DNA of 64,000 nucleotides from Sulfoacidibacillus ferrooxidans (GCF_022606465.1 NZ_JALBUF010000001.1:806001-870000); one strand, 5' to 3'; shown: positions 1-7,717, counted from the stretch's first letter. Made by a program: numbers and translations. The notes: a model not told the origin generated them from the sequence alone.

Positions 1-1337
1 TAGACATGTGACACATGTGTAAATACATGTACTTGTTCCTGTTGAAGGCGCGCGGCATTCTTTAGCGCATCTTCAATCGCAGCAATAGTCGTTTTCACTT
101 TTGACCAGATGACAGAAGTCTCCAATGTATCAATGGCATACCCTGCTTCCCATAACGTATTGCGCAGATACGGTGATTGAAAGCGTGCCTTTTTCCACTC
201 TTCACCAAATTTTTGCCCTACAAAAATGCCACCCTGCTGTTTTATGATCCTGCGAGCACTTAGCAATCCTTGTGATACAGCATCTGTCGACCCGGCTACT
301 CCGTAGAGTAAGAGGCATTTTTGATCCTTGACACCCCATAATGACAATCCCAGCTTCACAAAGGACAGCACCTTTTGGTGTGACGCCAATGCAAGGGTAG
401 TTTCCGTTTCAGCTGCTAAACTAAGCCGTATCATCGTCATATGCAGATCGGCTTGTGCCAATTCACGAACAGCTGTAAGTGCCGTTTCCGCATCTTTAAA
501 AAATGCTGCATGTACACGCTCCTGTTTAGGGAGTCTTGATACTTTCACGGTACATTCTGTTATAATCCCAAGTCGTCCCTCTGAACCCAGAACAGTCTGG
601 CGAAGATCAGGTCCTGCCGCTGATGCGGGTATAGGTTTTAACACAAAGGAACCTGCCGGCGTCTCCAATCTCCCTCCAACAAATAAAGAATCCATGCGTC
701 CATATCCTAGTGAATACTGTCCTGCAGAACGTGTGGCTACCCATCCACCCAGTGTTGAATACTCAAAAGATTGGGGATAATGGCCAAGTGTATATCCCCT
801 TGCTTGTAAACAATCCTCAATCTCTGGACCGCTTATCCCAGCTTCAAATGTGGCTAATTGCTCCATTGGATCAAAATGAAGAAGCTGATTCATCCTGCGC
901 ATATCCACTGTGACTACTGGTTGTAATGAATCTGGCACAGTGAGATGACCAACTACACTTGTCCCTCCACCGTATGGGATCAATCGAATATCATGTTCAC
1001 TCGCCAAGTCCAATAATGTCCGTATTTCTTGTGCACTTTTGGGATACGCCACCGCATCTGGAAATCGCTCAATAAGTCCCATACGCAACCCAATCCAATC
1101 AGGCAAACTTTGACCTACTGCGTGTAATGCTCTATCTTTTGCATCACATGTCATGTCACAGCAAGCTAATAACTCATGCTGTGTAAGTCGAGAAGAGGGA
1201 ACGAGTGCTATTAGTTCGTCAAATGTGAGTGAATGGCTTGTTTTGGCTAATCCTACATGCGCTTGCAAGTATTCAAATGCTATCGGATTAACTTTTTGGA
1301 AAACGCTTTCTTCTCCCCACCCATTCCACCTTCGCAT
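1..1337 (-). CDS. FAD-binding oxidase, alkyl-DHAP synthase-like (3' end outside window)
   Basis: The reading frame is open from an ATG at 1337 to the window edge, about 445 codons, so the C-terminus is missing. The start is preceded by a GGAGGTG ribosome binding site. The FAD-binding signature PYGGGTS lies at residues 121-127, and residues 185-206 (GHYPQSFEYSTLGGW then ATRSAG) match the alkylglycerone-phosphate synthase branch of the FAD_binding_4 family better than GlcD or D-lactate dehydrogenase; a later segment reads LGSEGRLGIITE. Known members exchange the acyl group of acyl-DHAP for a fatty alcohol or oxidise 2-hydroxy acids; the substrate here is not known. It lies 15 bases downstream of the fadR-like gene and is probably cotranscribed with it, which points to lipid metabolism (inference). 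Confidence 0.8.
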   Translation of the reverse strand, partial: MRRWNGWGEESVFQKVNPIAFEYLQAHVGLAKTSHSLTFDELIALVPSSRLTQHELLACCDMTCDAKDRALHAVGQSLPDWIGLRMGLIERFPDAVAYPKSAQEIRTLLDLASEHDIRLIPYGGGTSVVGHLTVPDSLQPVVTVDMRRMNQLLHFDPMEQLATFEAGISGPEIEDCLQARGYTLGHYPQSFEYSTLGGWVATRSAGQYSLGYGRMDSLFVGGRLETPAGSFVLKPIPASAAGPDLRQTVLGSEGRLGIITECTVKVSRLPKQERVHAAFFKDAETALTAVRELAQADLHMTMIRLSLAAETETTLALASHQKVLSFVKLGLSLWGVKDQKCLLLYGVAGSTDAVSQGLLSARRIIKQQGGIFVGQKFGEEWKKARFQSPYLRNTLWEAGYAIDTLETSVIWSKVKTTIAAIEDALKNAARLQQEQVHVFTHVSHV

Positions 1338-1352
1338 ATCACCACCTCCTTC

Positions 1353-1997
1353 TTACTTCATCAATCGCAAAAAACGTAAGGCACTTTCCTCCATCACAAC
1401 ACGAACTAGTTGTTCCGCGTCATTAGCCCTTCCCTCACTCACCGTTTGAAGAAGCTGACGATAAAACTGTGAAGAATACTGACGTTGATCGCGTAAAGAA
1501 AAATAATAATTGCCATGTGCCTGATAAACAGCAGCCAAACTATTGACTAAAAACAGATAGATAGGGTTTCCCGACCCTTCTGCTAACACTTTTTGAAGTT
1601 GAAAATCATATAGAGCATATGTGCCCGCATCATCGTGTAATAACGATGAAGAACGAAGAAAATCTTCCAATTCATCCGTGTTACGTCTCATGAGATTGCT
1701 AATCCAGAGAGGTGCTAGTTGACTTCTTATCTCTAAAAAATACTCAATAAAACTAGAAGATAGCTGCTCGCCAAGCTGCACAAGTTGCACCAATGTGGCA
1801 AGATTCCCGGTTTTTCTATAGTCTAGTACAAGGGCTGGCTGGCCTTTGCGCGTTTGCACAAACCCATCGCACGCCATTCTTTGTAAAGTTTCACGTACAG
1901 TAGAACGCGATACTCCAAGCAATAGAGCTAACTCACGTTCTGGAGGTAACACTGTACCTACTTCCAGTTCTCCATCAGCAATTTGACGAATGAACAT
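1353..1997 (-). CDS. fadR: FadR-type GntR-family transcription regulator
   Basis: The N-terminal winged helix has the GntR signature LPPERELALLLGVSRSTVRE (about residues 17-36). The C-terminal part resembles E. coli FadR, the acyl-CoA-responsive regulator, with the shared patterns SGNPIYLFLVNSL and HGNYYFSLRDQ, rather than generic FCD-domain regulators. From the ATG used here the protein is 214 residues and lacks about 15 N-terminal residues compared with FadR. The frame stays open upstream to an ATT codon at 2045 that is 8 bases from an AAGGGGGA ribosome binding site, so an ATT start adding 16 codons is possible. A perfect FadR-like operator lies just upstream. Likely role: acyl-CoA-sensitive control of itself and the adjoining oxidase. 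This differs from B. subtilis, whose FadR is a TetR-family protein. Confidence 0.85.
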   Translation of the reverse strand: MFIRQIADGELEVGTVLPPERELALLLGVSRSTVRETLQRMACDGFVQTRKGQPALVLDYRKTGNLATLVQLVQLGEQLSSSFIEYFLEIRSQLAPLWISNLMRRNTDELEDFLRSSSLLHDDAGTYALYDFQLQKVLAEGSGNPIYLFLVNSLAAVYQAHGNYYFSLRDQRQYSSQFYRQLLQTVSEGRANDAEQLVRVVMEESALRFLRLMK

Positions 1998-2087
1998 CGA
2001 CTCTAAGCGATCAGATGCTGATCCTTCATGTATGTATTGTAAAATCTAGGGATCCCCCTTTTGCTTCAATCACATTTCCGTTGTTTT

Positions 2088-2100
2088 GTGGTCTGACCAC
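2088..2100. promoter_or_regulatory. FadR-type operator
   Basis: GTGGTCTGACCAC is a perfect 13-bp palindrome with a central odd base. Its core TGGTCTGACCA is the core of the E. coli FadR operator consensus TGGTCNGACCA. It lies 43 bases upstream of the ATT codon proposed as the fadR start and directly downstream of the candidate -10 box, the position expected for autorepression. Confidence 0.8.
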
Positions 2101-2103
2101 CAC

Positions 2104-2130
2104 ACTATATGAAATTTTCAAAATTGTAAA
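2104..2130 (-). promoter_or_regulatory. Candidate promoter of fadR and the FAD oxidase gene
   Basis: On the minus strand a -35-like TTTACA (2130-2125) is followed after a short 15-base spacer by a -10-like TATAGT (2109-2104). The FadR-type palindrome begins 3 bases further downstream and would cover the transcription start. Confidence 0.5.
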
Positions 2131-2351
2131 GATGATTTTTAGAAAGCATAATTACATTGTCGCCCGATACACATGTCCCGTTCATGTGATACCCACATCG
2201 CTTGAGCTTCTCTATGTACGTGTTCCCCCCACATACCAAAAGGGTCGTGTATGGTTCACAGGGAGAGAACACACTTCTCACTACCCCCCTTGAACAACAC
2301 ACGACCTAGCACTACCATCACCGATTTTTTGTAATCCGTTCATCAAAAAAC

Positions 2352-2993
2352 TCAAGCAAATGATTTTTTAATGACAATCGAGTTCATAATATTAGCTACT
2401 GCATCAACGCGATCGGCGGCATTACTCAAGTGTCTATACACTTCGCGAATCTTGATCATATAAGGAATATCTAACTCGTTAGACAGGTGTGCAATTGCCT
2501 TTCGATAGATACCTTCAATTTTGTTTTCAAGAGACTTAGCCTCCATACTTGCTACATTACAACCTCGATTGTCTTGCCCCAATAAACGCGATGCTTCCAG
2601 TAACTTACCAACCGATTTGTGCAGATGATCTACCATATCCGTTACATAGATATCCGGTTTAATTTCATAAACAGAGATTTCTTTGATGGTATTCTCGCTA
2701 TAATCACAAATGTCATCAATGGCGCAGGATAGATGATTGATATCTTCACGATCAAATGGCGTGACGAAAGTCTGAACCAACCGATCCACGAGTGCTTGTC
2801 GAATATCATCCGCCTCGTGCTCTAAATCAGATGCTTTTTCTTTGATGCCAGCTTCCTCACCAGATCCATGAATATGAACATAATCGCGAAGTAACGCAGT
2901 CATCTCATGGGTTAACTCCAATTGACGGATTAATAAATCTTGAAAAACAGTTGATGATCCAGTAAGTAAATTTTTCCAATTCATGCTGCTCAC
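2352..2993 (-). CDS. DUF47 family protein (PhoU-like, Pit partner)
   Basis: A 213-residue all-helical protein with the DUF47/PhoU-like pattern, including KASDLEHEADDIRQAL (about residues 52-67), DREDINHLSCAIDDI near residues 82-96, and a C-terminal NAADRVDAVANIM segment. DUF47 proteins are cytoplasmic, related to PhoU, and are almost always encoded beside Pit phosphate transporters, whose activity they are thought to modulate. Here it follows the Pit gene after 29 bases on the same strand, so the two form an operon. The HE(x)3D and DxxxxAD motifs expected to bind metal are present. The PhoP-like array upstream of the operon probably controls both genes. Confidence 0.9.
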   Translation of the reverse strand: MSSMNWKNLLTGSSTVFQDLLIRQLELTHEMTALLRDYVHIHGSGEEAGIKEKASDLEHEADDIRQALVDRLVQTFVTPFDREDINHLSCAIDDICDYSENTIKEISVYEIKPDIYVTDMVDHLHKSVGKLLEASRLLGQDNRGCNVASMEAKSLENKIEGIYRKAIAHLSNELDIPYMIKIREVYRHLSNAADRVDAVANIMNSIVIKKSFA

Positions 2994-3022
2994 CTCGATA
3001 AAAAGATTCTAAAACCCATGTA

Positions 3023-4000
3023 TTACATGAAAAGTAGAAGATCAGTACTTAGCCATCCTACAATCAATGCAAGCGGCAAAGTCAATGCCCATATCTTTAC
3101 GATCTTTATGGATGTTGCCCAGTTAACCGCATAGGGGTTACGGGCAGTTCCCATCCCAAATAAACTCCCATTGGTTGTCTGTGTTGTGCTCACTACTAAG
3201 CCAAATACAGATGCTGCACTTACAGACAAAGCCACTGCTGTCTGTGCACTAAGCGCGTTAATAGGTCCGAGCTTGACGACTCCCTCACCTAGCGTACGTG
3301 CAATTCTAGAACCGCCTACAACTAATCCAATCGACCAAAAAATTAGCGGGAAAAGAATAGCAATAAACGACACATGATATCCAGTCGTATGAAAAACAAG
3401 TGCAATAGCTACAGCCATTAATCCAATGGCCTTCTCTTGGTCATTAGCTCCATACGCCAAACCCTGAAAAAAAGCAGTGACATATTGCCCATAACGCAAG
3501 CGTCTCATCCACGTCATCGACATACGTGAGAAAAGTATCCACAGTACTTTAGTCAACAAATATGCTACGATAAATCCTACAAAAACGGAGCCGATAAATC
3601 CCGTAAATACTTTGACTACGCCGATCCAATGAATGGATGATATACCGTAGTGTGCTAATGCCGAGCCAACTGCCCCACCAACCAATGCAATCGTTGTACT
3701 CGTAGGTATTTTTAATCGCCACGTGATCAATAGCGTCAACAAGGAAGCAAATAGAGCTGTACAAAGAAGTTGTAACCCCATACGATGAAAATCCACAATT
3801 TCCACGGCTATGGTATGCGATACTGCCGTACCAAACACGAGTGGTCCAAGACCTACGCTGATGATCAAAAGGGGTACAATCAGCCTGGCAGGCAGAACAC
3901 CAGAAACTAAAAAACTTGCAATAATGCTCCCACCATCATTAAACCCTGACACTAAAGCGAAAAGAGCAATAAGAATAAATACACTCACAGAAAGAAGCAT
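3023..4000 (-). CDS. pit: Inorganic phosphate transporter, PiT family
   Basis: Integral membrane protein with about ten hydrophobic segments and the two PiT-family signature copies, GFNDGG near residue 19 and GANDQEKA in the second half. PiT proteins are low-affinity symporters that take up phosphate or metal-phosphate with protons or sodium. I place the start at the ATG at 4000 (325 residues) because it directly follows an AGGGGGG ribosome binding site; an in-frame GTG at 4045 would add 15 basic residues without such a site. The DUF47 gene follows in the same operon. The upstream gap carries a promoter and four 11-bp-spaced PhoP-type hexamers, which suggests induction under phosphate starvation. 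Confidence 0.92.
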   Translation of the reverse strand: MLLSVSVFILIALFALVSGFNDGGSIIASFLVSGVLPARLIVPLLIISVGLGPLVFGTAVSHTIAVEIVDFHRMGLQLLCTALFASLLTLLITWRLKIPTSTTIALVGGAVGSALAHYGISSIHWIGVVKVFTGFIGSVFVGFIVAYLLTKVLWILFSRMSMTWMRRLRYGQYVTAFFQGLAYGANDQEKAIGLMAVAIALVFHTTGYHVSFIAILFPLIFWSIGLVVGGSRIARTLGEGVVKLGPINALSAQTAVALSVSAASVFGLVVSTTQTTNGSLFGMGTARNPYAVNWATSIKIVKIWALTLPLALIVGWLSTDLLLFM

Positions 4001-4057
4001 CTGCACCCCCCTCTGTCTCATCTGCCTTTGTTTTCTGTATCTCACTTATGGATATCA

Positions 4058-4087
4058 ACTATCTCGCACGTCAGTGTAATAAACCAA
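4058..4087 (-). promoter_or_regulatory. Candidate pit promoter
   Basis: On the minus strand TTGGTT (4087-4082) and GATAGT (4063-4058) are 18 bases apart, placing the transcript start about 50 bases before the pit start codon. The PhoP-type repeat array begins 7 bases upstream of the -35 element. Confidence 0.45.
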
Positions 4088-4093
4088 CGATCC

Positions 4094-4132
4094 TTTACAA
4101 TTCCTTTACATTAACTTTAGAAGAACTTAACA
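4094..4132. promoter_or_regulatory. PhoP box: four hexamer repeats, 11-bp period
   Basis: Read on the plus strand, four hexamers TTTACA, TTTACA, TTTAGA and TTAACA start at 4094, 4105, 4116 and 4127. Each is separated by exactly 5 bases. This is the arrangement bound by PhoP dimers in the B. subtilis Pho regulon (TTAACA-like repeats with 5-bp spacers). The array sits between the pit promoter and the promoter of the divergent MFS gene; the function of pit makes it the likely target. Confidence 0.75.
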
Positions 4133-4206
4133 TAGATTCGCCATTTTATCAACGTATGTTTGCGGATATTGATCCATTCTTCTACCCTATTACTGTTCAA
4201 AATATA

Positions 4207-4236
4207 TTGACAGATCTATTCTTAGCTCATTACAAT
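4207..4236 (+). promoter_or_regulatory. Sigma-A promoter of the MFS/ribose cluster
   Basis: A consensus -35 TTGACA (4207-4212) and a -10 TACAAT (4231-4236) are separated by 18 bases. The LacI-type palindrome at 4240-4261 covers the expected transcription start, so bound repressor would block initiation. Confidence 0.75.
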
Positions 4237-4239
4237 GTG

Positions 4240-4261
4240 CATGTGGAAACCTTTCCACATG
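4240..4261. promoter_or_regulatory. LacI-family operator O1
   Basis: CATGTGGAAAC followed by CTTTCCACATG is a 22-bp palindrome broken only at the central base pair. It has the GGAAAC/GTTTCC-type half sites typical of LacI-family regulators. A second related palindrome lies at 5740-5751, and a LacI-family gene is at 6703 in the same cluster. Confidence 0.75.
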
Positions 4262-4326
4262 AAAGCCCTTACTTATATTAAGTTTACCATTTGTACCTAT
4301 TTACCATTTTGAGGAGGTGTATCTGA

Positions 4327-5670
4327 TTGAATGAAGTAGTAGCAGGTAAGAGCAGAATACGCTGGATGATGATGGGCATGGTTTTTTTGATTGTCGTTGT
4401 CAACTATCTGGATCGTGCAAACATTGGTGTAGCAGAACCACTCATTACTTCTGCTTTGCACTTTAGCCCACTACAGATGGGAGTCATTTTTAGTGCTACT
4501 GTGTGGGGATTGTTTTTAGGTGAATTACCTGGTGGCATTATGGCATCTGTTTGGGGGCCACGCAAACTCTATACATTTGCTCTCATTGGTTGGTCAATCT
4601 TCATGGTTCTTCCTCTTCTAACCACATCTTTCACTGGATGGATGTGGATTCGTGTAGGATTTGGATTTTTTGAAGGTATGACTTGGGGTATAGCCTCCAT
4701 GGTTGGTGTGCGTTGGTTCCCTACAAAAGAACGAGGGAAAGCAATGGCATTACAAAACATGGGTTTAGCAGTAGGTTCGGCCATTGGGGCTCCACTCATT
4801 ACATTACTCATGCTCGTTTTATCTTGGCAATGGGCTTTTGTCATTATTGCCGCACTCGGTATCATTATGGCACTTGTCTGGTGGAATCTCGCATCTGACT
4901 TTCCCACAGACTCTACAAAAGTTAATCATGCAGAGTTAGAATATATTATTCAAGGACAAGAAAAAGTTGAAGATCAAGGTCAAAAACCTGCAGTTCTAAA
5001 AACACTACAATATGTAGTAAAAAAGCCTTCACTCTGGGCACTAGTAGTAGCAAATTGGACACTAGCATACTTTTTATTTACATTAACTTCATGGCTACCA
5101 GCTTATCTCCATACTGCGCGGGGACTTAGTTTACCCAAAACAGGTCTTGTAGCAGCTCTACCGTGGATCTTAGCTGCCATTAGCATTCCTTTTAGTGGCT
5201 GGCTAACAGACCATCTATTAGCACGCTATGGTAGCTATCGTTGGGCTCGGGCAATCCCCACATCGGGCGGGTTATTTGTTGGCGGTATCTTGCTATTTCC
5301 AGCCATTTCGGTCCACTCTGTTGCACTTGGAGTTGCCTTATTATCTATTAGTTTTGCATTTGTATTGATGCAACTTGGACCAGTGTGGACCATTCCGACA
5401 GATGTCGGTGGTACATTTGGCGCAGGTATTGCAGCAGGCTTCGCAAATACGCTTATCCAAACAGGTGGCATTATCGCGCCATTACTCATGGGCTATTTAG
5501 TGCAGACCACAAACAGTTATAGTTTAGGTTTTGAAATTACTGGTGCTATTGTTTTTGTTTCAGGAATATTGTTTCCTATTCTTTACAGAGGCCCAATTGA
5601 TTTTCACGAGGGACATCCAGCTCGCATAGCACTCTCGATCGATACTCCCACGAGTATTTCAAGATCCTGA
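4327..5670 (+). CDS. MFS transporter, anion:cation symporter (ACS)-like
   Basis: A 447-residue protein with about twelve membrane segments. The N-terminus VVNYLDRANIGVAEP (about residues 24-38) and the WFPTKERGKAMAL loop are typical of the ACS branch of the major facilitator superfamily (galactonate, glucarate and related carriers). The start is TTG, chosen because AGGAGG ends 9 bases before it; the nearby ATG is out of frame. It is the first gene of a cluster with DUF89, LacI, rbsD and rbsK genes, and no ribose ABC transporter is present. The likely substrate is therefore ribose or a ribose-containing compound (inference from context). The upstream promoter and operator indicate repression by the cluster LacI protein. 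Confidence 0.85.
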   Translation: MNEVVAGKSRIRWMMMGMVFLIVVVNYLDRANIGVAEPLITSALHFSPLQMGVIFSATVWGLFLGELPGGIMASVWGPRKLYTFALIGWSIFMVLPLLTTSFTGWMWIRVGFGFFEGMTWGIASMVGVRWFPTKERGKAMALQNMGLAVGSAIGAPLITLLMLVLSWQWAFVIIAALGIIMALVWWNLASDFPTDSTKVNHAELEYIIQGQEKVEDQGQKPAVLKTLQYVVKKPSLWALVVANWTLAYFLFTLTSWLPAYLHTARGLSLPKTGLVAALPWILAAISIPFSGWLTDHLLARYGSYRWARAIPTSGGLFVGGILLFPAISVHSVALGVALLSISFAFVLMQLGPVWTIPTDVGGTFGAGIAAGFANTLIQTGGIIAPLLMGYLVQTTNSYSLGFEITGAIVFVSGILFPILYRGPIDFHEGHPARIALSIDTPTSISRS

Positions 5671-5739
5671 ATCCAACCATTACCCATTGATTTAGAGTGT
5701 GATTCTATCCATCGTATGTGGAGTTTGTTTGGGGGATGT

Positions 5740-5751
5740 GGAAACGTTTCC
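5740..5751. promoter_or_regulatory. LacI-family operator O2
   Basis: GGAAACGTTTCC is a perfect 12-bp palindrome matching the half sites of the operator at 4240-4261; the shared left context is TGTGGAAAC. It lies 77 bases upstream of the DUF89 gene and inside a wider inverted repeat whose arms are at 5723-5733 and 5750-5760. A -10-like TATAAA lies at 5772-5777, so the site would overlap the region of a promoter for the distal genes. Confidence 0.7.
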
Positions 5752-5828
5752 CGAACAAACTCGTCACGATCTATAAAAAATACACTTTTTTCGCTATCAT
5801 CATCTTATTAAATAAAAGGAGGATCAGC

Positions 5829-6701
5829 ATGAAAATTGCTAAAGAATGCTCACAATGTTTTGAACAACAACTATCCCGTACCCTAGCCAAACGAGCAGCT
5901 GATAACGAATGCAAACAACTACACAAAACCATTTTGGCATCCATACAGGCCTATTCTTCATCTGATAGTCCTGCCCTACCATTGACTACTCTATATGATT
6001 CGGTGCAAAAAGAATTACAAGATGGTGATCCGTATGAAGAAGAAAAGAAATCTGCCAATCAGTTTGCAGAAACTTACCTACTCACTCTGGATCATACAAA
6101 ATCCATGACTATTTCAGATTGGCTCTTACTTGCAACCGCCGCTAATATGATCGATGTTGGTCTAGAATCTGATTCTGAAGTCATGATACAAGGCTTTTTA
6201 AAAGCAAGTGCCCAGGGATTTATGCGCAATGACCTTTCTATGTTAGAGATTTCTCCACAAAAGCCTATGAAGATCGTCTATCTGCTAGACAACTGTGGGG
6301 AGGCCGTATTTGATCGCGAAGCTATTCGTTTACTCGTACAACAGGGTCATCAGGTCACTGCTGTAGTCAAAAGTTTTCCTTTTCTTAATGATGTTACATT
6401 AAAAGAAGCGCAATCTATTGGATTATTTGATACAGGGGCTACAGTCATAGAAAATGGACTTTCAGGAGTTGGTATGTTACCTACTGTAGCTCCTCAGCAT
6501 ATCTTAAATCTTTTCGAAGATGCCGACCTAATCATTGCAAAAGGGATTGCACACCTCGAAAGTGTGACTGAGTTTTCTCTAGGGATACCCATCATTTTCC
6601 TCTATCGTACAAAATGCATGCCAAGTGCGCGATTCGCTGATGTGCCCTTTGGAGAGAATGTAGCATACTTACTACAACCCTCTCTAGTAGGCAGGACCTG
6701 A
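5829..6701 (+). CDS. DUF89 family (ARMT1-like) metal-dependent phosphatase
   Basis: A 290-residue protein starting at an ATG preceded by AAAGGAGGATC; an upstream in-frame extension would run through the operator and is rejected. The N-terminal CSQCFEQQL pair of cysteines, the central LLDNCGEAVFDREA (DNCGE at residues 154-158), the segment FPFLNDVT, and AKGIAHLESV correspond to the conserved blocks of DUF89. Members characterised so far are metal-dependent phosphatases that act on sugar phosphates and related metabolites, seen as metabolite damage control. Its place between a sugar transporter and the ribokinase genes suggests it dephosphorylates an unwanted pentose phosphate (inference). It runs almost directly into the lacI-family gene, with one base between them. 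Confidence 0.8.
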   Translation: MKIAKECSQCFEQQLSRTLAKRAADNECKQLHKTILASIQAYSSSDSPALPLTTLYDSVQKELQDGDPYEEEKKSANQFAETYLLTLDHTKSMTISDWLLLATAANMIDVGLESDSEVMIQGFLKASAQGFMRNDLSMLEISPQKPMKIVYLLDNCGEAVFDREAIRLLVQQGHQVTAVVKSFPFLNDVTLKEAQSIGLFDTGATVIENGLSGVGMLPTVAPQHILNLFEDADLIIAKGIAHLESVTEFSLGIPIIFLYRTKCMPSARFADVPFGENVAYLLQPSLVGRT

Positions 6702-6702
6702 G

Positions 6703-7695
6703 ATGACCCACACGATTAAAGATGTCGCAAAACTAGCTGGCGTAGGAATTGCAACAGTCTCGAGAGTCATTAATCAAAATGGATATGTTAGTCCAGATAC
6801 AGCAAAGCGTGTTATGAAAGCTATGGCAGAGCTTGACTTTACTCCAAGTCCACTAGCTCGCGGACTGGTTAGCCGCAAGACAGCTACGATCGGACTTGTT
6901 ATTCCAGATGTCGCAAACCCTTTTTTTGCTGAGGTAGCACGTGGTACTGAAGATGCAGCGATCGCCAAAGGGTTTACAGTCATTCTTTGCAACTCAGATT
7001 GGAAAGCGGAGCGAGAGAAAATGTATAGTAAGTTACTTCGTCAAAAATGGGCTGAAGGTGTAATTGCTGTTGGTAGTCGTAGTTCTGAATCATCCTTAAG
7101 AGAGTTAATTGATCCATTGCCCATGGTATTTGTAGATCGTTTCACCATGCTTCCTGGGAGTGACTCTGTATGGAGCGACAATAAAAAGGGTGGTTTACTA
7201 GCTACCCAACACTTGATAGATATGGGATGTAGAAAACTAGCCCATATCTCTGGGCCAACACATTCCCCTGCCTCTATTGCTAGACAAAAGGGATTTCTTT
7301 TAGGGATCAAAGAGGCTAACGTCAGTTGGGAAATAGTAAAAGGTGATTTTCGCTATCGTTCTGGGTATGATGCGGGAATGGAACTCCTTACTCGAGATGT
7401 TCCTCCAGATGGGATCTTTGCAGGTAACGATCTCATGGCAGTAGGGATCTTACAAGCCGCCGCTTCACTGCATATCCGTATTCCAGATGATCTTTTAGTG
7501 ATTGGTTACGACAATATTGCCATGGCAGAGTATGTTGCACCACCACTAAGTACAGTTGACCAACCTGCTTATGAGATGGGACGTATTGCTTTCGATATGC
7601 TTCATAAAAAAATGCAAGATGAGACGAGAGAGTCTCGCAACGTAAGAGAGTTTGAACCACTCCTTATTTTGAGAGAATCTACGAATAGAAAGTAA
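6703..7695 (+). CDS. rbsR: LacI-family repressor, RbsR-like
   Basis: A 330-residue regulator. The N-terminal helix-turn-helix reads TIKDVAKLAGVGIATVSRVI (residues 4-23) with the hinge helix SPLARGLVSRKT near residues 49-60. The rest is a periplasmic-binding-protein-like domain, with IGLVIPDVANPFFAE at the N-terminal lobe and GIFAGNDLMAVGILQA in the second lobe. It begins one base after the DUF89 stop codon and is followed by rbsD and rbsK, so ribose or a relative is the probable inducer. The two GGAAAC-type palindromes at 4240-4261 and 5740-5751 are its likely operators. The symbol is given from context. Confidence 0.88.
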   Translation: MTHTIKDVAKLAGVGIATVSRVINQNGYVSPDTAKRVMKAMAELDFTPSPLARGLVSRKTATIGLVIPDVANPFFAEVARGTEDAAIAKGFTVILCNSDWKAEREKMYSKLLRQKWAEGVIAVGSRSSESSLRELIDPLPMVFVDRFTMLPGSDSVWSDNKKGGLLATQHLIDMGCRKLAHISGPTHSPASIARQKGFLLGIKEANVSWEIVKGDFRYRSGYDAGMELLTRDVPPDGIFAGNDLMAVGILQAAASLHIRIPDDLLVIGYDNIAMAEYVAPPLSTVDQPAYEMGRIAFDMLHKKMQDETRESRNVREFEPLLILRESTNRK

Positions 7696-7717
7696 TATAA
7701 CGAGATAAAGGAAGTAG

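Larger units (their letters stand above)
1998..2351. other. 354-base gap between fadR and the DUF47 gene
   Basis: Apart from the fadR promoter and operator at 2088-2130 and the possible fadR N-terminal extension to 2045, I see no gene. Short open frames on both strands at 2105-2302 lack ribosome binding sites and recognisable protein features. The segment 2160-2300 has G/C-rich blocks unlike the rest of the gap, and could be a remnant of something, but I cannot identify it. Confidence 0.5.

Noticed and set aside
328-780. Plus-strand frames opposite the FAD oxidase gene
   Set aside because: They are antisense shadows of a clearly coding minus-strand frame with FAD-binding motifs.
2105-2302. 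Short open frames on both strands between fadR and the DUF47 gene
   Set aside because: No ribosome binding site, cysteine-rich chance sequence, no family resemblance. The segment might be a remnant of a mobile or structured element, but I could not show this.
4048-4281. 77-codon plus-strand frame in the pit/MFS gap
   Set aside because: It overlaps the pit promoter, the PhoP-type repeats, the MFS promoter and the LacI operator, has no ribosome binding site, and looks non-protein-like.
5718-5828. N-terminal extension of the DUF89 gene
   Set aside because: The extension reads through the LacI-type operator and a candidate promoter, while the ATG at 5829 has an excellent AAAGGAGG site and fits the family length.
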